Part shown: piece after piece, positions 7,829-17,471 of the stretch | How the letters are laid out: each line of letters opens with the position of its first letter | Position numbering within the stretch: position 1 is the first letter of the stretch | Origin: Natrononativus amylolyticus | GTDB taxonomy: Archaea; Halobacteriota; Halobacteria; Halobacteriales; Natrialbaceae | Direction: 5' to 3' | Length of the DNA: 64,000 nt | Assembly: GCF_024362525.1 (NCBI RefSeq) | Contig: NZ_CP101458.1 | Location: forward strand, 2,480,001 to 2,544,000 | Made by a program: the position numbers and the translations under genes | The notes under the pieces: generated by a model | What the model saw: the letters and a program-made list of their open reading frames with translations, nothing else | Database searches by the model: none | What the model was told of the DNA's origin: nothing

Positions 7829-8278
7829 CTAGCGGATCAGCGACACCCGCATCGGAGCGCGAAACGCGACCGCCTCGGTAACACTGCCGACGAGGGGGTG
7901 AGCGCCGGTTTCGCGGCCGTGACTGCCGAGGATGATCTGATCGACGTCGTTGTGGGTCGCGTACTCGATGATCTCCCGGTCGGCGCGGCCGATCGCGCGC
8001 TCGGTGGCGATCGAGCCGTCGTGGTCGGCCGCGGTCGCCGTCAGTTCGTCGAACAGGTCGTCTACCAGTTCGTTGGCACGATCGTACCACGCCTCGGATC
8101 CGTGGCGCGGCTCGGTCGTGTGGTCGTACTCGGCGTCGGCGACGCTGTACCCCGGTTCGCTGGGGTCGATCACGTGGAGGACGACGATCCCGCTGTCGGG
8201 GTGTTCCTCGAGGGCCGTCTCGAGCGCCCGGCGCGACAGCGGCGAGCCGTCGACCGGAACGAGGATTCGGTCGGTCAT
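7829..8278 (-). CDS. UspA-family universal stress protein
   Basis: This 149-residue protein starts MTDRILVPVDGSPLSRRALE and ends with IILGSHGRETGAHPLVGSVT, giving an intact GSxGR...GS ATP-binding loop. A His- and acidic-rich loop near residues 50-65 (YDHTTEPRHGSEAWYD) is typical of haloarchaeal Usp proteins. It is divergent from the next UspA gene, with about 150 bases between the starts, so the two may share a control region. Confidence 0.92.
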   Translation of the reverse strand: MTDRILVPVDGSPLSRRALETALEEHPDSGIVVLHVIDPSEPGYSVADAEYDHTTEPRHGSEAWYDRANELVDDLFDELTATAADHDGSIATERAIGRADREIIEYATHNDVDQIILGSHGRETGAHPLVGSVTEAVAFRAPMRVSLIR

Positions 8279-8431
8279 GCAGGGGTCGTACCACGAACGC
8301 GCTCAAAAAGGGAACGCGCACGAACCCGATCTTCTCCACACCGCGATCCGGTGCGGTCTCGGCGGATCGACGTTCGCGAGTCCGGCTACGCTTAAGCGCC
8401 CTCGGGTAGTAGCGCCGCACGACCCACTGCA

Positions 8432-8881
8432 ATGGACGAGACGATTCTGGTCGCCGTCGACGACAGCGACTCGGCAAACGACGTCCTCGAGCGAGCGATG
8501 GCGTTCGCGGCCGCGACCGGCGGCGACCTGCACGTCCTGACCGTGGTCGAGCCCCGTCGAAGTCGGCTGGCGTTCGGCATCAGCGAGGTAGACGATCTCA
8601 ACACCGCGACGGCCAGCCTCGCCGACCACGTCGCCGAGGCGTACGACGGCTATTCGGTCGACGTCCACGCCGAGGTTCGCCGCGGCCGCCCGGCGGCCGA
8701 GATCCTGTCCCACGCCGACGAGATCGGCGCGACCCTGCTCGTCGTCGGCAGACACGGAACTACGGGGCTTCCCAGGGCGCTCCTCGGCAGCACGGCCGAC
8801 CGCCTGACGCGGCTGTCCCGCGTTCCGGTGGTGCTCGTTCCGGGTCCGGACGCCGACGACGAGGGCGAACCGCGGCGCTGA
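8432..8881 (+). CDS. UspA-family universal stress protein
   Basis: This 149-residue Usp protein opens MDETILVAVDDSDSANDVLE and carries LLVVGRHGTTGLPRALLGST as the nucleotide-binding loop. The arrangement is that of a complete single-domain Usp. It is followed about 60 bases later by a small PRC-barrel gene that has its own TATA box. The function is inferred only at family level. Confidence 0.92.
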   Translation: MDETILVAVDDSDSANDVLERAMAFAAATGGDLHVLTVVEPRRSRLAFGISEVDDLNTATASLADHVAEAYDGYSVDVHAEVRRGRPAAEILSHADEIGATLLVVGRHGTTGLPRALLGSTADRLTRLSRVPVVLVPGPDADDEGEPRR

Positions 8882-8909
8882 CGTTCTGTCGCGCCAGAAC
8901 GGCACACGA

Positions 8910-8917
8910 TTTTATAC
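8910..8917 (+). promoter_or_regulatory. TATA box of the PRC-barrel gene
   Basis: TTTTATAC ends 25 bases before the ATG at 8943, within the short gap after the UspA gene. It indicates separate transcription of the small gene. Confidence 0.55.
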
Positions 8918-8942
8918 CGGCGTTCGTGGTAGCCCCGCCTGC

Positions 8943-9182
8943 ATGGTACCTACGCTCACCGACGACGAAGTCGGCAAGAAAGTGGTCGACGCGGAAGGAA
9001 AGGAGCTCGGCATCGTCGCGAAAGTCGACGGGAGCACGGCCTACGTCGATCCGAACCCGAGCGTCGCAGAGCACATCATGGCGAAAGTCGGCTGGGAGGG
9101 CGAAGACGAGGAGGACTACGTCGTCACCACCGAGATGATCGACCGCGTCGACGACGAGATCGTTCTGCAGGGCGACATCTGA
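8943..9182 (+). CDS. PRC-barrel domain protein
   Basis: This 79-residue acidic protein is a single PRC-barrel. It begins MVPTLTDDEVGKKVVDAEGK with the characteristic GKKVVDAEGKELGIVAKV strand pair and ends DRVDDEIVLQGDI. PRC-barrels occur in RNA-processing factors such as RimM and as stand-alone small proteins in archaea, often beside stress proteins as here. The partner and role are unknown. It converges with the amidase gene. Confidence 0.85.
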   Translation: MVPTLTDDEVGKKVVDAEGKELGIVAKVDGSTAYVDPNPSVAEHIMAKVGWEGEDEEDYVVTTEMIDRVDDEIVLQGDI

Positions 9183-9276
9183 GGCCGTAGATCCGGCTCG
9201 AGTCGCGTGACCGCCGCCGACGCCCGAGCCCCGGCCGCCGAACCGACCGACGGATCGCCGTCCCGGCGGGGGCGAA

Positions 9277-10785
9277 TCACTCCGATAGCGGCGGGGTAGT
9301 CTCCGGCGGCCGGCGGTGGTCGGTCGCTTGCTCGAAGGAGTACGCCAGCGCGAGCAGCGTCGGTTCGTCGAACGGACGCCCCAGCAACTCGAGGCCGACC
9401 GGTAGCCCGTCGCCGGTGAAGCCGGCCGGGACCGAGACCGCGCTACAGAGCGACTGCGAGGCGATGATCGTGTTCGTCGCGAACGTCATCGTCTCGTAGG
9501 TCCCCTCCCGGATCTCGCGTTCCGTCGGCGGGACGACCTGTACGTCGGGGAAGACGATCGCGTCCAGGCCGTGGGCCGCGAACACGGCCAGGATCTCCTC
9601 CTGGAACGCGTGCTGTGCGTTTCGGCGCTTCCAGTAGTCGAGGTTCTCCGAGAGATCCGCCGGTCCCTCCTCGGCGAACCCGACGAACAGATCCAGCAGG
9701 TCGTGGTACCGCCCGCTCTCGTAGAGGTCCTCGACGGAGTCGACCGGGCCGTCGCGATCCGCGAGGAACTCGTTCAGGTCGTGTTTCGACTGCAGAATGT
9801 AGAGCATCGTCTCCTCGAGGTAGGCGTCCAGTCTCGGGATTTCGACGGGGTCGACGAGCGTCGCGCCGGCGTTGCGCATCGTCGTGAGCGCCCGCTCGAC
9901 GGCGTCGACGACCGGCCCGGAGTCGGGGTCGTCGGCGTCGCCGAACCCGTCCCGGAGTACGCCGATCCGCGCGCCGTTCAACCCGTCGGCGAGGAGGGCG
10001 TTCGTGTACGAGCCCCGGTCTGCAACCAGTGTCGTTCGGCCGGTGAGCGTGTCGCGCTCGTCGTAGCCGACGAGAACGTCGAGCAGTTTGGCCGTGTCGC
10101 GGACGGTTCGCGTCATCGGGCCGGCCGTGTCCTGCTGTGAAACCAGCGGGCTCACGCCGGCACGGCTGATGAGACCGGGCGTCACGCGAAACCCGACGAG
10201 GTTGTCGAACGACGCGGGCACGCGGATGGAGCCGCCGCAGTCCGTCCCGATGCCGACGGCGCCCAGGTTCGCGGCGACCGCCGCTCCGGTTCCGCTGCTC
10301 GAGCCGCCCGGGTCCCGCGTCGGATCGTACGGGTTCTTCGTCCGGCCGGTGTTCGAGGAGAACCCGAACCACGACGTCGCCCAGTCCGGCATCGTCGTTT
10401 TCGCCAGGACGACCGCTCCCGCCTCGCGCAGCCGTCGGGTCACTTCCGATTCGGCGTCCGGAACGTAGCCGTCGAACGCCTCGGAGCCGTACGTCGTCGG
10501 AATGTCGGTCGTCTCGACGTGATCCTTGACCACGACCGGGATCCCGTGGAGAGGGCCGACGAACGTCCCGGACTCCTCGAAGGACCGGTCGAGTTCGGCG
10601 GCGCGGGCTGTAGCCTCGTCGTGTACCGTCACGATCGAGTTGAGTTCGGGGCCGGCGCGGTCGTAGGCGTCGATGCGCTCTCGGTAGCGGTCGACGAGCT
10701 CCTCGCTGGTCAGCGTCCCGGCTTCGAACGCCCGGTGGATCCGGTCGATCGTCGCCTCCTCGAGCGGAAACGTCGTGTTCGTCAT
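9277..10785 (-). CDS. Amidase-signature-family amidase
   Basis: This 502-residue enzyme has the amidase signature triad: Lys87 in VVVKDH, the Ser cluster in GGSSSGTGAAVAANLGA around 161-177, and the nucleophilic Ser186 in TDCGGSIRVP. The family hydrolyses carboxylic amides to acid and ammonia. GatA also belongs here, but the neighbours are not gatB/gatC and the glycine-rich loop is followed by a FeeNAT-type C-terminus (SVPAGFTGDGLPVGLELLG), so a catabolic amidase is more likely. Substrate unknown; no signal peptide. Confidence 0.9.
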   Translation of the reverse strand: MTNTTFPLEEATIDRIHRAFEAGTLTSEELVDRYRERIDAYDRAGPELNSIVTVHDEATARAAELDRSFEESGTFVGPLHGIPVVVKDHVETTDIPTTYGSEAFDGYVPDAESEVTRRLREAGAVVLAKTTMPDWATSWFGFSSNTGRTKNPYDPTRDPGGSSSGTGAAVAANLGAVGIGTDCGGSIRVPASFDNLVGFRVTPGLISRAGVSPLVSQQDTAGPMTRTVRDTAKLLDVLVGYDERDTLTGRTTLVADRGSYTNALLADGLNGARIGVLRDGFGDADDPDSGPVVDAVERALTTMRNAGATLVDPVEIPRLDAYLEETMLYILQSKHDLNEFLADRDGPVDSVEDLYESGRYHDLLDLFVGFAEEGPADLSENLDYWKRRNAQHAFQEEILAVFAAHGLDAIVFPDVQVVPPTEREIREGTYETMTFATNTIIASQSLCSAVSVPAGFTGDGLPVGLELLGRPFDEPTLLALAYSFEQATDHRRPPETTPPLSE

Positions 10786-10933
10786 GCCCGGCTCCCTTCC
10801 ACGAACGGCCGCATAGTTCCGCGGGGTCGTCGGAGGGTATGCGCTCGAGTCGATTCGGCCGCTCCTTCACTTTCACTCCGGTGGGTTCCGCAACCGACAA
10901 CCCTTCATTTGTCCGGGCGCTGACTCGGGCTAG

Positions 10934-13894
10934 ATGAGCAAGGAGTACATCGAGGTGCGGGGTGCAGAGGAGCACAACCTGAAGGACCTCGACGTCTCGA
11001 TTCCGCGCGAGTCGTTCACCGTCGTCACCGGCCTCTCGGGGTCGGGGAAGTCGTCGCTCGCGTTCGAGACGGTGTACGCCGAGGGCCAGCGACGCTACAT
11101 CGAGAGCCTCTCGGCGTACGCCCGGAACTTCCTGGGCCAGATGGACAAACCCCAGGTCGAGACGGTCGAAGGCCTCTCCCCCGCGATCAGCATCGATCAG
11201 AAGAACGCCGCCAACAACCCCCGCTCGACGGTCGGAACGGTCACCGAACTCCACGACTACCTCCGCCTGCTGTACGCCCGCGTCGGCACCCCGCACTGTC
11301 CGGAGTGCGGCCGCGAGGTCGGCGAGCAGTCGGCCCAGAACATGGTCGAGCGCATCCTCGAGCTACCGGAGGGAACCAGAGCCAAACTCGCCGCGCCGGT
11401 CGTCCGCGACCAGAAGGGGGCCTTCGAGGACCTGTTCGACGAGCTGGTCTCCGAGGGGTACGCGCGGGTCGAGGTCGACGGCGAGGAGCACGACCTCACC
11501 ATGGAGCGTCCCGACTTGGACGAGAACTACGACCACACGATCGACGTGATCGTCGACCGCGTAAAGGTCTCGACGGAGGCTCGTCCACGGATCATCGACA
11601 GCGTCGAGACGGCGCTCGAGGAGGCCGACGGCGTCCTCAAAGTCATCCTCCCTGATGCACCGGAGGAGGTCGCCGCCGAGCTGGGCGAGGAGTCCCGTCG
11701 GACCGGGGCGCTGGGCGACGAAATGGAGGAGGACGACCGGTTCGTCGTCGAGTTCTCGAAGGATCTCGCCTGTACGCACTGTGGCATCGACGTCCCCGAG
11801 ATCGAGACCCGCTCCTTTTCGTTCAACTCGCCCCACGGCGCCTGCCCGGAGTGTGAAGGGCTCGGCGAGACGAAGGAGGTCGACGAGGAACTCGTGGTTC
11901 AGGACCCCTCCAAACCGCTGAAGACCGTCTTCGAGCCCTGGAGCTACAACCGCTCGTACTACCGGACCCGGCTGGACGCCGTCGCCGAGCACTTCGACGT
12001 CTCGCTGTCGACCCCGCTCGAGGAGATCGACGACGACGTCCGCGAGGCGTTCCTCTACGGGACCAGCGAGCAGGTGCTGTTCAAGCGCCGGACGAAAAAC
12101 GGCACCCGACGCAAGCGAAAGCGGTTCGAGGGCATCATCCCGAACTTAGAGCGACGGTACCTCGAGACGGACTCCCAGGGCACCCGCGAGCACATCGAGG
12201 ACTACATGTCCGTCACCGAGTGTCCGGCCTGCGACGGCACCCGGCTGCGACCCGCGAGCCGCGCCGTGCTGGTCGACGGCACCTCGATCACCGAGATCAA
12301 CGCCGCGAGCATCGGCGACGCCCTCGATCACTTCGAGTCGCTCGAGGCCAGTTTCACCGAGCGCGAGAAGGTGATCGCCGAGGAGATTCTCAAGGAGATC
12401 CGCGCCCGGCTGGGTTTCATGTGCGAGGTGGGCCTCGAGTACCTCACCCTCGACCGGGAGGCTTCGACCCTCTCCGGCGGAGAGAGCCAGCGGATTCGCC
12501 TCGCCACGCAGATCGGTTCCGGGCTCGTGGGCGTGCTGTACGTCCTCGACGAGCCCTCGATCGGGCTCCACCAGCGGGACAACGACCGGCTGCTGGATAC
12601 GCTCGAGGAACTTCGCGACCTCGGAAACACCCTGCTGGTCGTCGAACACGACGAGGAGACGATGCGTCGGGCGGACAACGTCATCGACATGGGGCCCGGC
12701 CCCGGCAAGCGCGGCGGCGAAGTCGTCGTCAACGGCCCCGTCGACGAGGTCGTCGCCTGCGAGGGGTCCATTACGGGCGACTACCTCTCGGGCCGAAAGC
12801 AGATCCCGGTCCCCGAGGAGCGTCGCGACCCCGCGGGCGCGCTGACGATCCTCGGCGCCCGCCAGCACAACCTCAAAGACCTGGACGTCGACATCCCGCT
12901 CGGCTGCTTTACGGCGATCACGGGCGTCTCGGGTTCCGGGAAGTCCACCCTGATGCACGACGTCCTCTACAAGGGGCTGGCCCGCGAGATGAACGACAAC
13001 ACGAGCGTCATTCCGGGCGACCACGACGGCCTCGAGGGCCTCGAGGCGATCGAAACCGTGCGGCTGATCGACCAGTCGCCGATCGGGCGCACCCCCCGGT
13101 CGAACCCGGCGACGTACACCAACGTCTTCGACTACGTCCGCGAACTGTTCGCGGAGACGAAACTCGCCAAACAGCGCGGCTACGAGGTGGGCCGGTTCTC
13201 CTTCAACGTCAAGGGCGGCCGCTGTGAGGAGTGTGGCGGCCAGGGAACGGTGAAGATCGAGATGAACTTCCTCTCGGACGTCTACGTCCCCTGCGAGGAG
13301 TGCGAGGGGGCTCGCTACAACGACGCCACTCTCGACGTCACCTACAAAGGGGCGACCATCGCGGACGTACTGGACATGGAGGTCGAGGAGGCCTACGAGT
13401 TCTTCGAGGCGAACTCCCAGATCCGACGTCGCCTGAAGCTGCTGAAGGACGTCGGCCTCGACTACATGACCCTGGGCCAGCCCTCGACCACCCTCTCCGG
13501 CGGGGAGGCCCAGCGGATCAAACTCGCCGAGGAGTTAGGGAAGAAAGACACCGGCGAGACGCTCTACCTGCTCGACGAGCCGACGACCGGACTCCACCAC
13601 GAGGACGAGCGCAAACTGATCGACGTGCTCCACCGGCTGACCGACAACGGCAACACCGTCGTCGTCATCGAGCACGAACTGGACCTGGTGAAAAACGCCG
13701 ATCACGTCATCGACCTCGGCCCGGAGGGCGGCGAGCACGGCGGCGAGCTCGTCGCGACCGGCACCCCCGAAGACGTGGCGCGACTCGAGGACTCCCACAC
13801 CGGCCACTATCTGCGGGACCTGCTGCCGGGCGTGGATCTCGAGGGGCCCCGCGGCGAGCGCGTCGAACCGGTGACGGCGCCGACGGACGACTGA
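10934..13894 (+). CDS. uvrA: Excinuclease ABC subunit A
   Basis: This 986-residue protein is a full-length UvrA, the damage-recognition ATPase of nucleotide excision repair. It has two Walker A loops (GLSGSGKSS near residue 33 and GVSGSGKST near 665). The ABC signatures are TLSGGESQR and TLSGGEAQR. Zinc fingers of the CxxC type are at CTHCG...CPECEG and CEECGG...CEECEG. The length is normal for the family. It acts with UvrB and UvrC, not in this window. The gene has its own start region of about 150 bases after the divergent amidase. Confidence 0.97.
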   Translation: MSKEYIEVRGAEEHNLKDLDVSIPRESFTVVTGLSGSGKSSLAFETVYAEGQRRYIESLSAYARNFLGQMDKPQVETVEGLSPAISIDQKNAANNPRSTVGTVTELHDYLRLLYARVGTPHCPECGREVGEQSAQNMVERILELPEGTRAKLAAPVVRDQKGAFEDLFDELVSEGYARVEVDGEEHDLTMERPDLDENYDHTIDVIVDRVKVSTEARPRIIDSVETALEEADGVLKVILPDAPEEVAAELGEESRRTGALGDEMEEDDRFVVEFSKDLACTHCGIDVPEIETRSFSFNSPHGACPECEGLGETKEVDEELVVQDPSKPLKTVFEPWSYNRSYYRTRLDAVAEHFDVSLSTPLEEIDDDVREAFLYGTSEQVLFKRRTKNGTRRKRKRFEGIIPNLERRYLETDSQGTREHIEDYMSVTECPACDGTRLRPASRAVLVDGTSITEINAASIGDALDHFESLEASFTEREKVIAEEILKEIRARLGFMCEVGLEYLTLDREASTLSGGESQRIRLATQIGSGLVGVLYVLDEPSIGLHQRDNDRLLDTLEELRDLGNTLLVVEHDEETMRRADNVIDMGPGPGKRGGEVVVNGPVDEVVACEGSITGDYLSGRKQIPVPEERRDPAGALTILGARQHNLKDLDVDIPLGCFTAITGVSGSGKSTLMHDVLYKGLAREMNDNTSVIPGDHDGLEGLEAIETVRLIDQSPIGRTPRSNPATYTNVFDYVRELFAETKLAKQRGYEVGRFSFNVKGGRCEECGGQGTVKIEMNFLSDVYVPCEECEGARYNDATLDVTYKGATIADVLDMEVEEAYEFFEANSQIRRRLKLLKDVGLDYMTLGQPSTTLSGGEAQRIKLAEELGKKDTGETLYLLDEPTTGLHHEDERKLIDVLHRLTDNGNTVVVIEHELDLVKNADHVIDLGPEGGEHGGELVATGTPEDVARLEDSHTGHYLRDLLPGVDLEGPRGERVEPVTAPTDD

Positions 13895-13899
13895 CGGGC

Positions 13900-13915
13900 G
13901 GACGAGCGCTCGTCC
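13900..13915. terminator. Palindrome between convergent genes
   Basis: GGACGAGCGCTCGTCC is a perfect 16-base palindrome in the 36-base gap between uvrA and the flavoprotein gene on the other strand. It could end transcription from both sides; no T-run supports it strongly. Confidence 0.4.
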
Positions 13916-13930
13916 GGAGGCGGTCGAAAA

Positions 13931-15166
13931 TCAGTTCCGGAGTCGCTGTTTCGCGAACGTCGCCAGCAGCGGGATGTCGTCGAGGTGGAGCAGCTTTCTG
14001 ATCGCCCGCTTGTTCCCCTTGTTCGCCTCGCTCAGGGTGTCGGGGTCGAGCCGTTTGAGATCCCGGAGCAGGGTGTCGTAGCGGTCGTTGGGCGCGAGGT
14101 ACATCAGCTGCGTGATGAACAGCCGCGCGTCCATCCGCGGCGCGACGTCGCGGTGCCAGAGGGTGTCGTACAGCGAGATGTTCTCGGCCGAGGTGTCGGG
14201 GGTGTCGGGCGTGAGACAGTGGTCGGCGGCGATCGCGGCCGCGCGGGCGGACTTCATCCCCTTGTTGATCCCCTCGCCCCACAGCGGGTCGATCGTCGGG
14301 ACGGTGTCGCCGATCGCCATGAAGTTGTCCGTGCTCAGCTGTCCCGGCGGCTGGATGTGCGCCGAGCCCCGGTGTTGCTTGCCCTCGAGTCGCTCGGCGC
14401 CCTCGAAACGCGGGTCGGTGTCCATCCAGTGCTGGAGGTAGCCGTCGACGGTCCGGTCGGTGCCGTAGCGCTGATAGCTCTCGTTCTGGATGTAACAGAC
14501 CCCGACCTTCGCGGTGTCCTCGCCGGTGTGGAAGATCCAGGAGTAGCCGCCGGGCGCGTACTCGTGATCCAGGCGCAGCATCATCGCGTCGTGGAGGTCC
14601 GCGTACCGCGGGCGGCCGCCGTCGAGTTCGACCCCCTCGAGTTCGTACTCGAGGCCGATCGCCTGGTTCTTTCGCTCGAGCGAACTCACGCCCAGTCCCT
14701 TCGCCAGCGGCGCCGAGGGCCCCGTCGCGTCGACGATGATGTCGCCGTACACCTTCTCGGAGCCGCTGTACTGGACGCCGACGATCTTCCCCCCTTCGGT
14801 GATCGGCTTCGAGACGCGGGCGTCGAACCGGTACTCCGCGCCGCGCTCCTGGCCGTCCTCGACGAGAAAGGTCTTGAAATCCGCAAACTCGAGGACGGCG
14901 CCGGTCTGTTCCTGGACGAAGTGGTCGTTCGGCGACTCGATGACGACGGTGTCGGTGAACTGCATCACGACGTCGTCCGGAATCCCGAACGCGGTCATCA
15001 TCGACGGGAACGTTCCCCCGGTCGACTTGTTGCTCTGACGTGGGAACTCGTCCTCCGGTTCCGTCTCGAGCACAACCACGTCATACCCCCTCGCAGCCAG
15101 ATCGCGTGCACACTGTGCGCCGGCCGGGCCGGCACCAGCGATAACCACGTCAAAGCTGTCGCGCAT
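13931..15166 (-). CDS. Geranylgeranyl-reductase-family FAD-dependent oxidoreductase
   Basis: This 411-residue flavoprotein starts MRDSFDVVIAGAGPAGAQCA, a GxGxxG FAD loop followed by the acidic VVLE end of strand two. The middle has DIIVDATGPSAPLAKGLGV, and AIGDTVPTIDPLWGEGINKG is the second FAD-contacting motif, as in archaeal digeranylgeranyl-glycerophospholipid reductases. The family saturates isoprenoid chains of membrane lipids or quinones. Haloarchaea have several paralogues, so which lipid this one reduces is unclear. It converges with uvrA. Confidence 0.83.
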   Translation of the reverse strand: MRDSFDVVIAGAGPAGAQCARDLAARGYDVVVLETEPEDEFPRQSNKSTGGTFPSMMTAFGIPDDVVMQFTDTVVIESPNDHFVQEQTGAVLEFADFKTFLVEDGQERGAEYRFDARVSKPITEGGKIVGVQYSGSEKVYGDIIVDATGPSAPLAKGLGVSSLERKNQAIGLEYELEGVELDGGRPRYADLHDAMMLRLDHEYAPGGYSWIFHTGEDTAKVGVCYIQNESYQRYGTDRTVDGYLQHWMDTDPRFEGAERLEGKQHRGSAHIQPPGQLSTDNFMAIGDTVPTIDPLWGEGINKGMKSARAAAIAADHCLTPDTPDTSAENISLYDTLWHRDVAPRMDARLFITQLMYLAPNDRYDTLLRDLKRLDPDTLSEANKGNKRAIRKLLHLDDIPLLATFAKQRLRN

Positions 15167-15320
15167 AACCTGTGATACGACCTGCCCTATATGAAGGTTG
15201 TTGACTCGTTCGTCTCGGGGTGAACGTCACCGCGTTCTCGTCGAACGGTTCCACCCCGCCCCCGAGCGTCGCCGGCCGACGGAAAGCGATTTGACCGCTC
15301 GCACTCGAGTCGGAGACGAG

Positions 15321-15524
15321 ATGGGGTCGCGCGGAGAGAGTCAGTGTCAGATGAAGGGGTGTCGCCGGGAGGCGACGGAGACGATGGCGTTCCGACGTCA
15401 CGAGGACGTCGACGTCTGTGCGGCCCACTACCGCCGGAACAGGCACATTCGATACCTCGTCCTGTTCGCGATTCCGCTGGCGCTCGCGCTGGCCGGCCTC
15501 GCGCTCTACTGGTTCGTACTGTAG
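15321..15524 (+). CDS. Small membrane protein with Cys/His motif, hypothetical
   Basis: This 67-residue frame starts at the ATG at 15321. The N-terminal half contains CQMKGC, then CAAHYRRNRH about 25 residues later, a possible metal-binding Cys/His set. The C-terminal half is one hydrophobic segment (YLVLFAIPLALALAGLALYW). This suggests a single-pass membrane protein with a cytoplasmic zinc-ribbon-like knuckle. I do not recognise a named family. An upstream extension to 15198 reads through Arg-rich antisense-like sequence and is not used. Confidence 0.6.
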   Translation: MGSRGESQCQMKGCRREATETMAFRRHEDVDVCAAHYRRNRHIRYLVLFAIPLALALAGLALYWFVL

Positions 15525-15639
15525 CCGATTCTCGTGACGGGGTGAGCCGGTCTCCGGCGAAGGGTGAAACGAAGACCGATCACCAGCCGTCGTGGCCGGA
15601 AGGCTAACACTTCTCACGGGTCGGCCCGTACTTCGGTCC

Positions 15640-16650
15640 ATGACGACGATCTACGCCGCCATGCGAAACCGACTGCTCGCGTGTACGACGGGCGACGGAT
15701 CGGACGACTGGGAAACCGCGGTCCGTCTCGAGGGCCGCGACCTCGAGTGCGTCGCCGTCTCCTCCGAGAACCCGGAACGGGTGTTCGTCGGCACGTTCGA
15801 GGACGGGCTCTTCCGCTCGACCGATGGGGGCGACTCCTTCGAGGCCCTCGAGACCGACTTCGCCAGCGAGGCGGTGATGTCGCTCGCGATCAGCCCGCAC
15901 GACCCCGACGTGCTCTACGCGGGCACCGAACCGAGCCGGATCTACCGCTCCCCCGACGGCGGCGACGCCTGGGAGCGCCTCGAGGGACTCACCGACCTCC
16001 CCTCCGAGTCGGAGTGGTACTTCCCGCCGCGGCCGCACACCCACCACGTGCGCTGGCTCGAGGTCGACCCGTTCGATCCCGACCGGCTGTACGTCGGGAT
16101 CGAGGCCGGCGCGTTCGTCCTGAGCACCGACGGCGGCGAGACGTGGCAGGAACGCCCGCCGGGATCGCGCATCGACAACCACAGCCTCGCCACCCACGCC
16201 GACCGAGAGGGGCGGATCTACTCCGCGGCCGGCGACGGCTACGCCATCTCGGACGACGGCGGTGAGAGCTGGGAAAATCCACAGGAAGGACTCGAGCACA
16301 CCTACTGCTGGTCGGTCGCCCCCGATCCCGGCGACCCTGAGCGGGTGCTCGCCTCGAGTGCGAGCGGGGCCTCGAAGGCCCACACCGCCGAACGGGCGGA
16401 ATCCTACGTCTACCGGAAGGGCGGGGACGAACCGTGGGAGCGCCTGGACGACAGGGGGTTGCCGACGGGCGAAGAGGTGGTCCGAGCGGTGTTCGCGACG
16501 ACCGGCGACGCGGGCGTCGTCTACGGCGTGAACAACCGCGGGCTGTTCCGCACCGAGGACTTCGGTGACTCCTGGGAGCAACTGGACGTCGAGTGGGCAG
16601 AGGGACTCGAGACCCAGACCCCGCGCGGGCTGGCGGTGCTCGAGGGGTAG
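15640..16650 (+). CDS. BNR/Asp-box beta-propeller protein
   Basis: This 336-residue protein has no signal peptide and contains repeated Asp-box motifs of the form S/TxDxGxSW: STDGGDSFEAL, SPDGGDAWERL, STDGGETWQER, SDDGGESWENP and TEDFGDSWEQL. They are spaced about 45-55 residues apart, giving a five- to seven-bladed propeller of the sialidase/photosystem-II-factor type. The sialidase catalytic Arg triad is not evident, so a glycosidase function is not claimed. The ATG at 15640 precedes MTTIYAAMRNRLL. Its stop is directly adjacent to the stop of the convergent membrane protein. Confidence 0.8.
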   Translation: MTTIYAAMRNRLLACTTGDGSDDWETAVRLEGRDLECVAVSSENPERVFVGTFEDGLFRSTDGGDSFEALETDFASEAVMSLAISPHDPDVLYAGTEPSRIYRSPDGGDAWERLEGLTDLPSESEWYFPPRPHTHHVRWLEVDPFDPDRLYVGIEAGAFVLSTDGGETWQERPPGSRIDNHSLATHADREGRIYSAAGDGYAISDDGGESWENPQEGLEHTYCWSVAPDPGDPERVLASSASGASKAHTAERAESYVYRKGGDEPWERLDDRGLPTGEEVVRAVFATTGDAGVVYGVNNRGLFRTEDFGDSWEQLDVEWAEGLETQTPRGLAVLEG

Positions 16651-17469
16651 TTACGGCTGCGACGGCACCGCCAGCCCGCTTTGGCGTCGGTGCTCGAACA
16701 GCGACGCGATCGCCGCGGCGTGGATCGGGGCGACGAGCGCACCGGTCAGGAACGCCCCGGCGATCGGAACGCTGCCGAGGAGCCAGGCTCCGAGGCCGAG
16801 GGCGAGGACCAGCCCGAGCGCCGTCCAGCCGTCACCCCTGATCCAGGCGCCGCTTCGTCGGACCGCCGTCCAGGGCGAGGCGCCCGCGACGACGAGCCCT
16901 GGCGCGGGAAACAGCCACACCAGAACGAAGAGCAGTAGCGCCAGCGGGACGAGCCCGAACAGCCCCATCCCCTGAACGGACCCGATCGAGCCGAGCAGTC
17001 GGCCGGCGAGATCGAGTCCGACGACCAGTCCGAGGTACGACGGGAGCGGCCCGAGGTGCATCTCGCCGTCCAGCAGCGCGGTCAGGGTGAGCACCCCCGC
17101 CACGCCGATCGCGAGCAGCGAGAGAAGGTGCAGGCCGAGTCCCCAGGCGAGATAGGGGAGTTCGAGTCCGACGAGCGCCTCGAGCGGGAGCAGCGTTCGG
17201 CTCGTCGCCGTCGGGTAGCCGACGAACTCGAGGTGGATCGTCCCCTCCCCGAGGCCGCCGGAGATGAGCGCCGGGATCGGATCGCGGCTGCGAAGGACGT
17301 CGATAACGGCGAGGACGATCCCCGCGAGCGCGAACGGAACGAGCAGCGTGGGGTTCCGACGGAGTCGCGCGAGGGCCGCCGAAAGGACGCCCGCGACGTC
17401 CCACTCCCGACGGTCGTACGCGCCGTCGGCCCGGTGGTCGTGTGCGTCGTTAGAGGTGCCGGAGGACAC
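16651..17469 (-). CDS. Multi-pass membrane protein, function unknown
   Basis: This 272-residue protein starts with GTG at 17469 and has about six hydrophobic segments separated by short loops. The first is PTLLVPFALAGIVLAVIDVL. The last pair is near LGLVLALGLGAWLLG and AFLTGALVAPIHAAAIASLF. It resembles haloarchaeal stand-alone membrane proteins of the DUF7847 type, but I am not certain. It follows the PQQ-propeller gene by two bases on the same strand, so the two are probably one transcript, perhaps with the propeller held at the outer face. Confidence 0.65.
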   Translation of the reverse strand: MSSGTSNDAHDHRADGAYDRREWDVAGVLSAALARLRRNPTLLVPFALAGIVLAVIDVLRSRDPIPALISGGLGEGTIHLEFVGYPTATSRTLLPLEALVGLELPYLAWGLGLHLLSLLAIGVAGVLTLTALLDGEMHLGPLPSYLGLVVGLDLAGRLLGSIGSVQGMGLFGLVPLALLLFVLVWLFPAPGLVVAGASPWTAVRRSGAWIRGDGWTALGLVLALGLGAWLLGSVPIAGAFLTGALVAPIHAAAIASLFEHRRQSGLAVPSQP

Positions 17470-17471
17470 GG

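Noticed and set aside
9443-11296. A 617-codon minus-strand frame over the amidase and the start of uvrA
   Set aside because: It is out of phase with the amidase and opposite to uvrA; no domain is visible.
15640-16650. Sialidase
   Set aside because: Asp-boxes are present, but the catalytic Arg triad and nucleophilic Tyr/Glu are not recognisable; these boxes occur in many non-enzymatic propellers.
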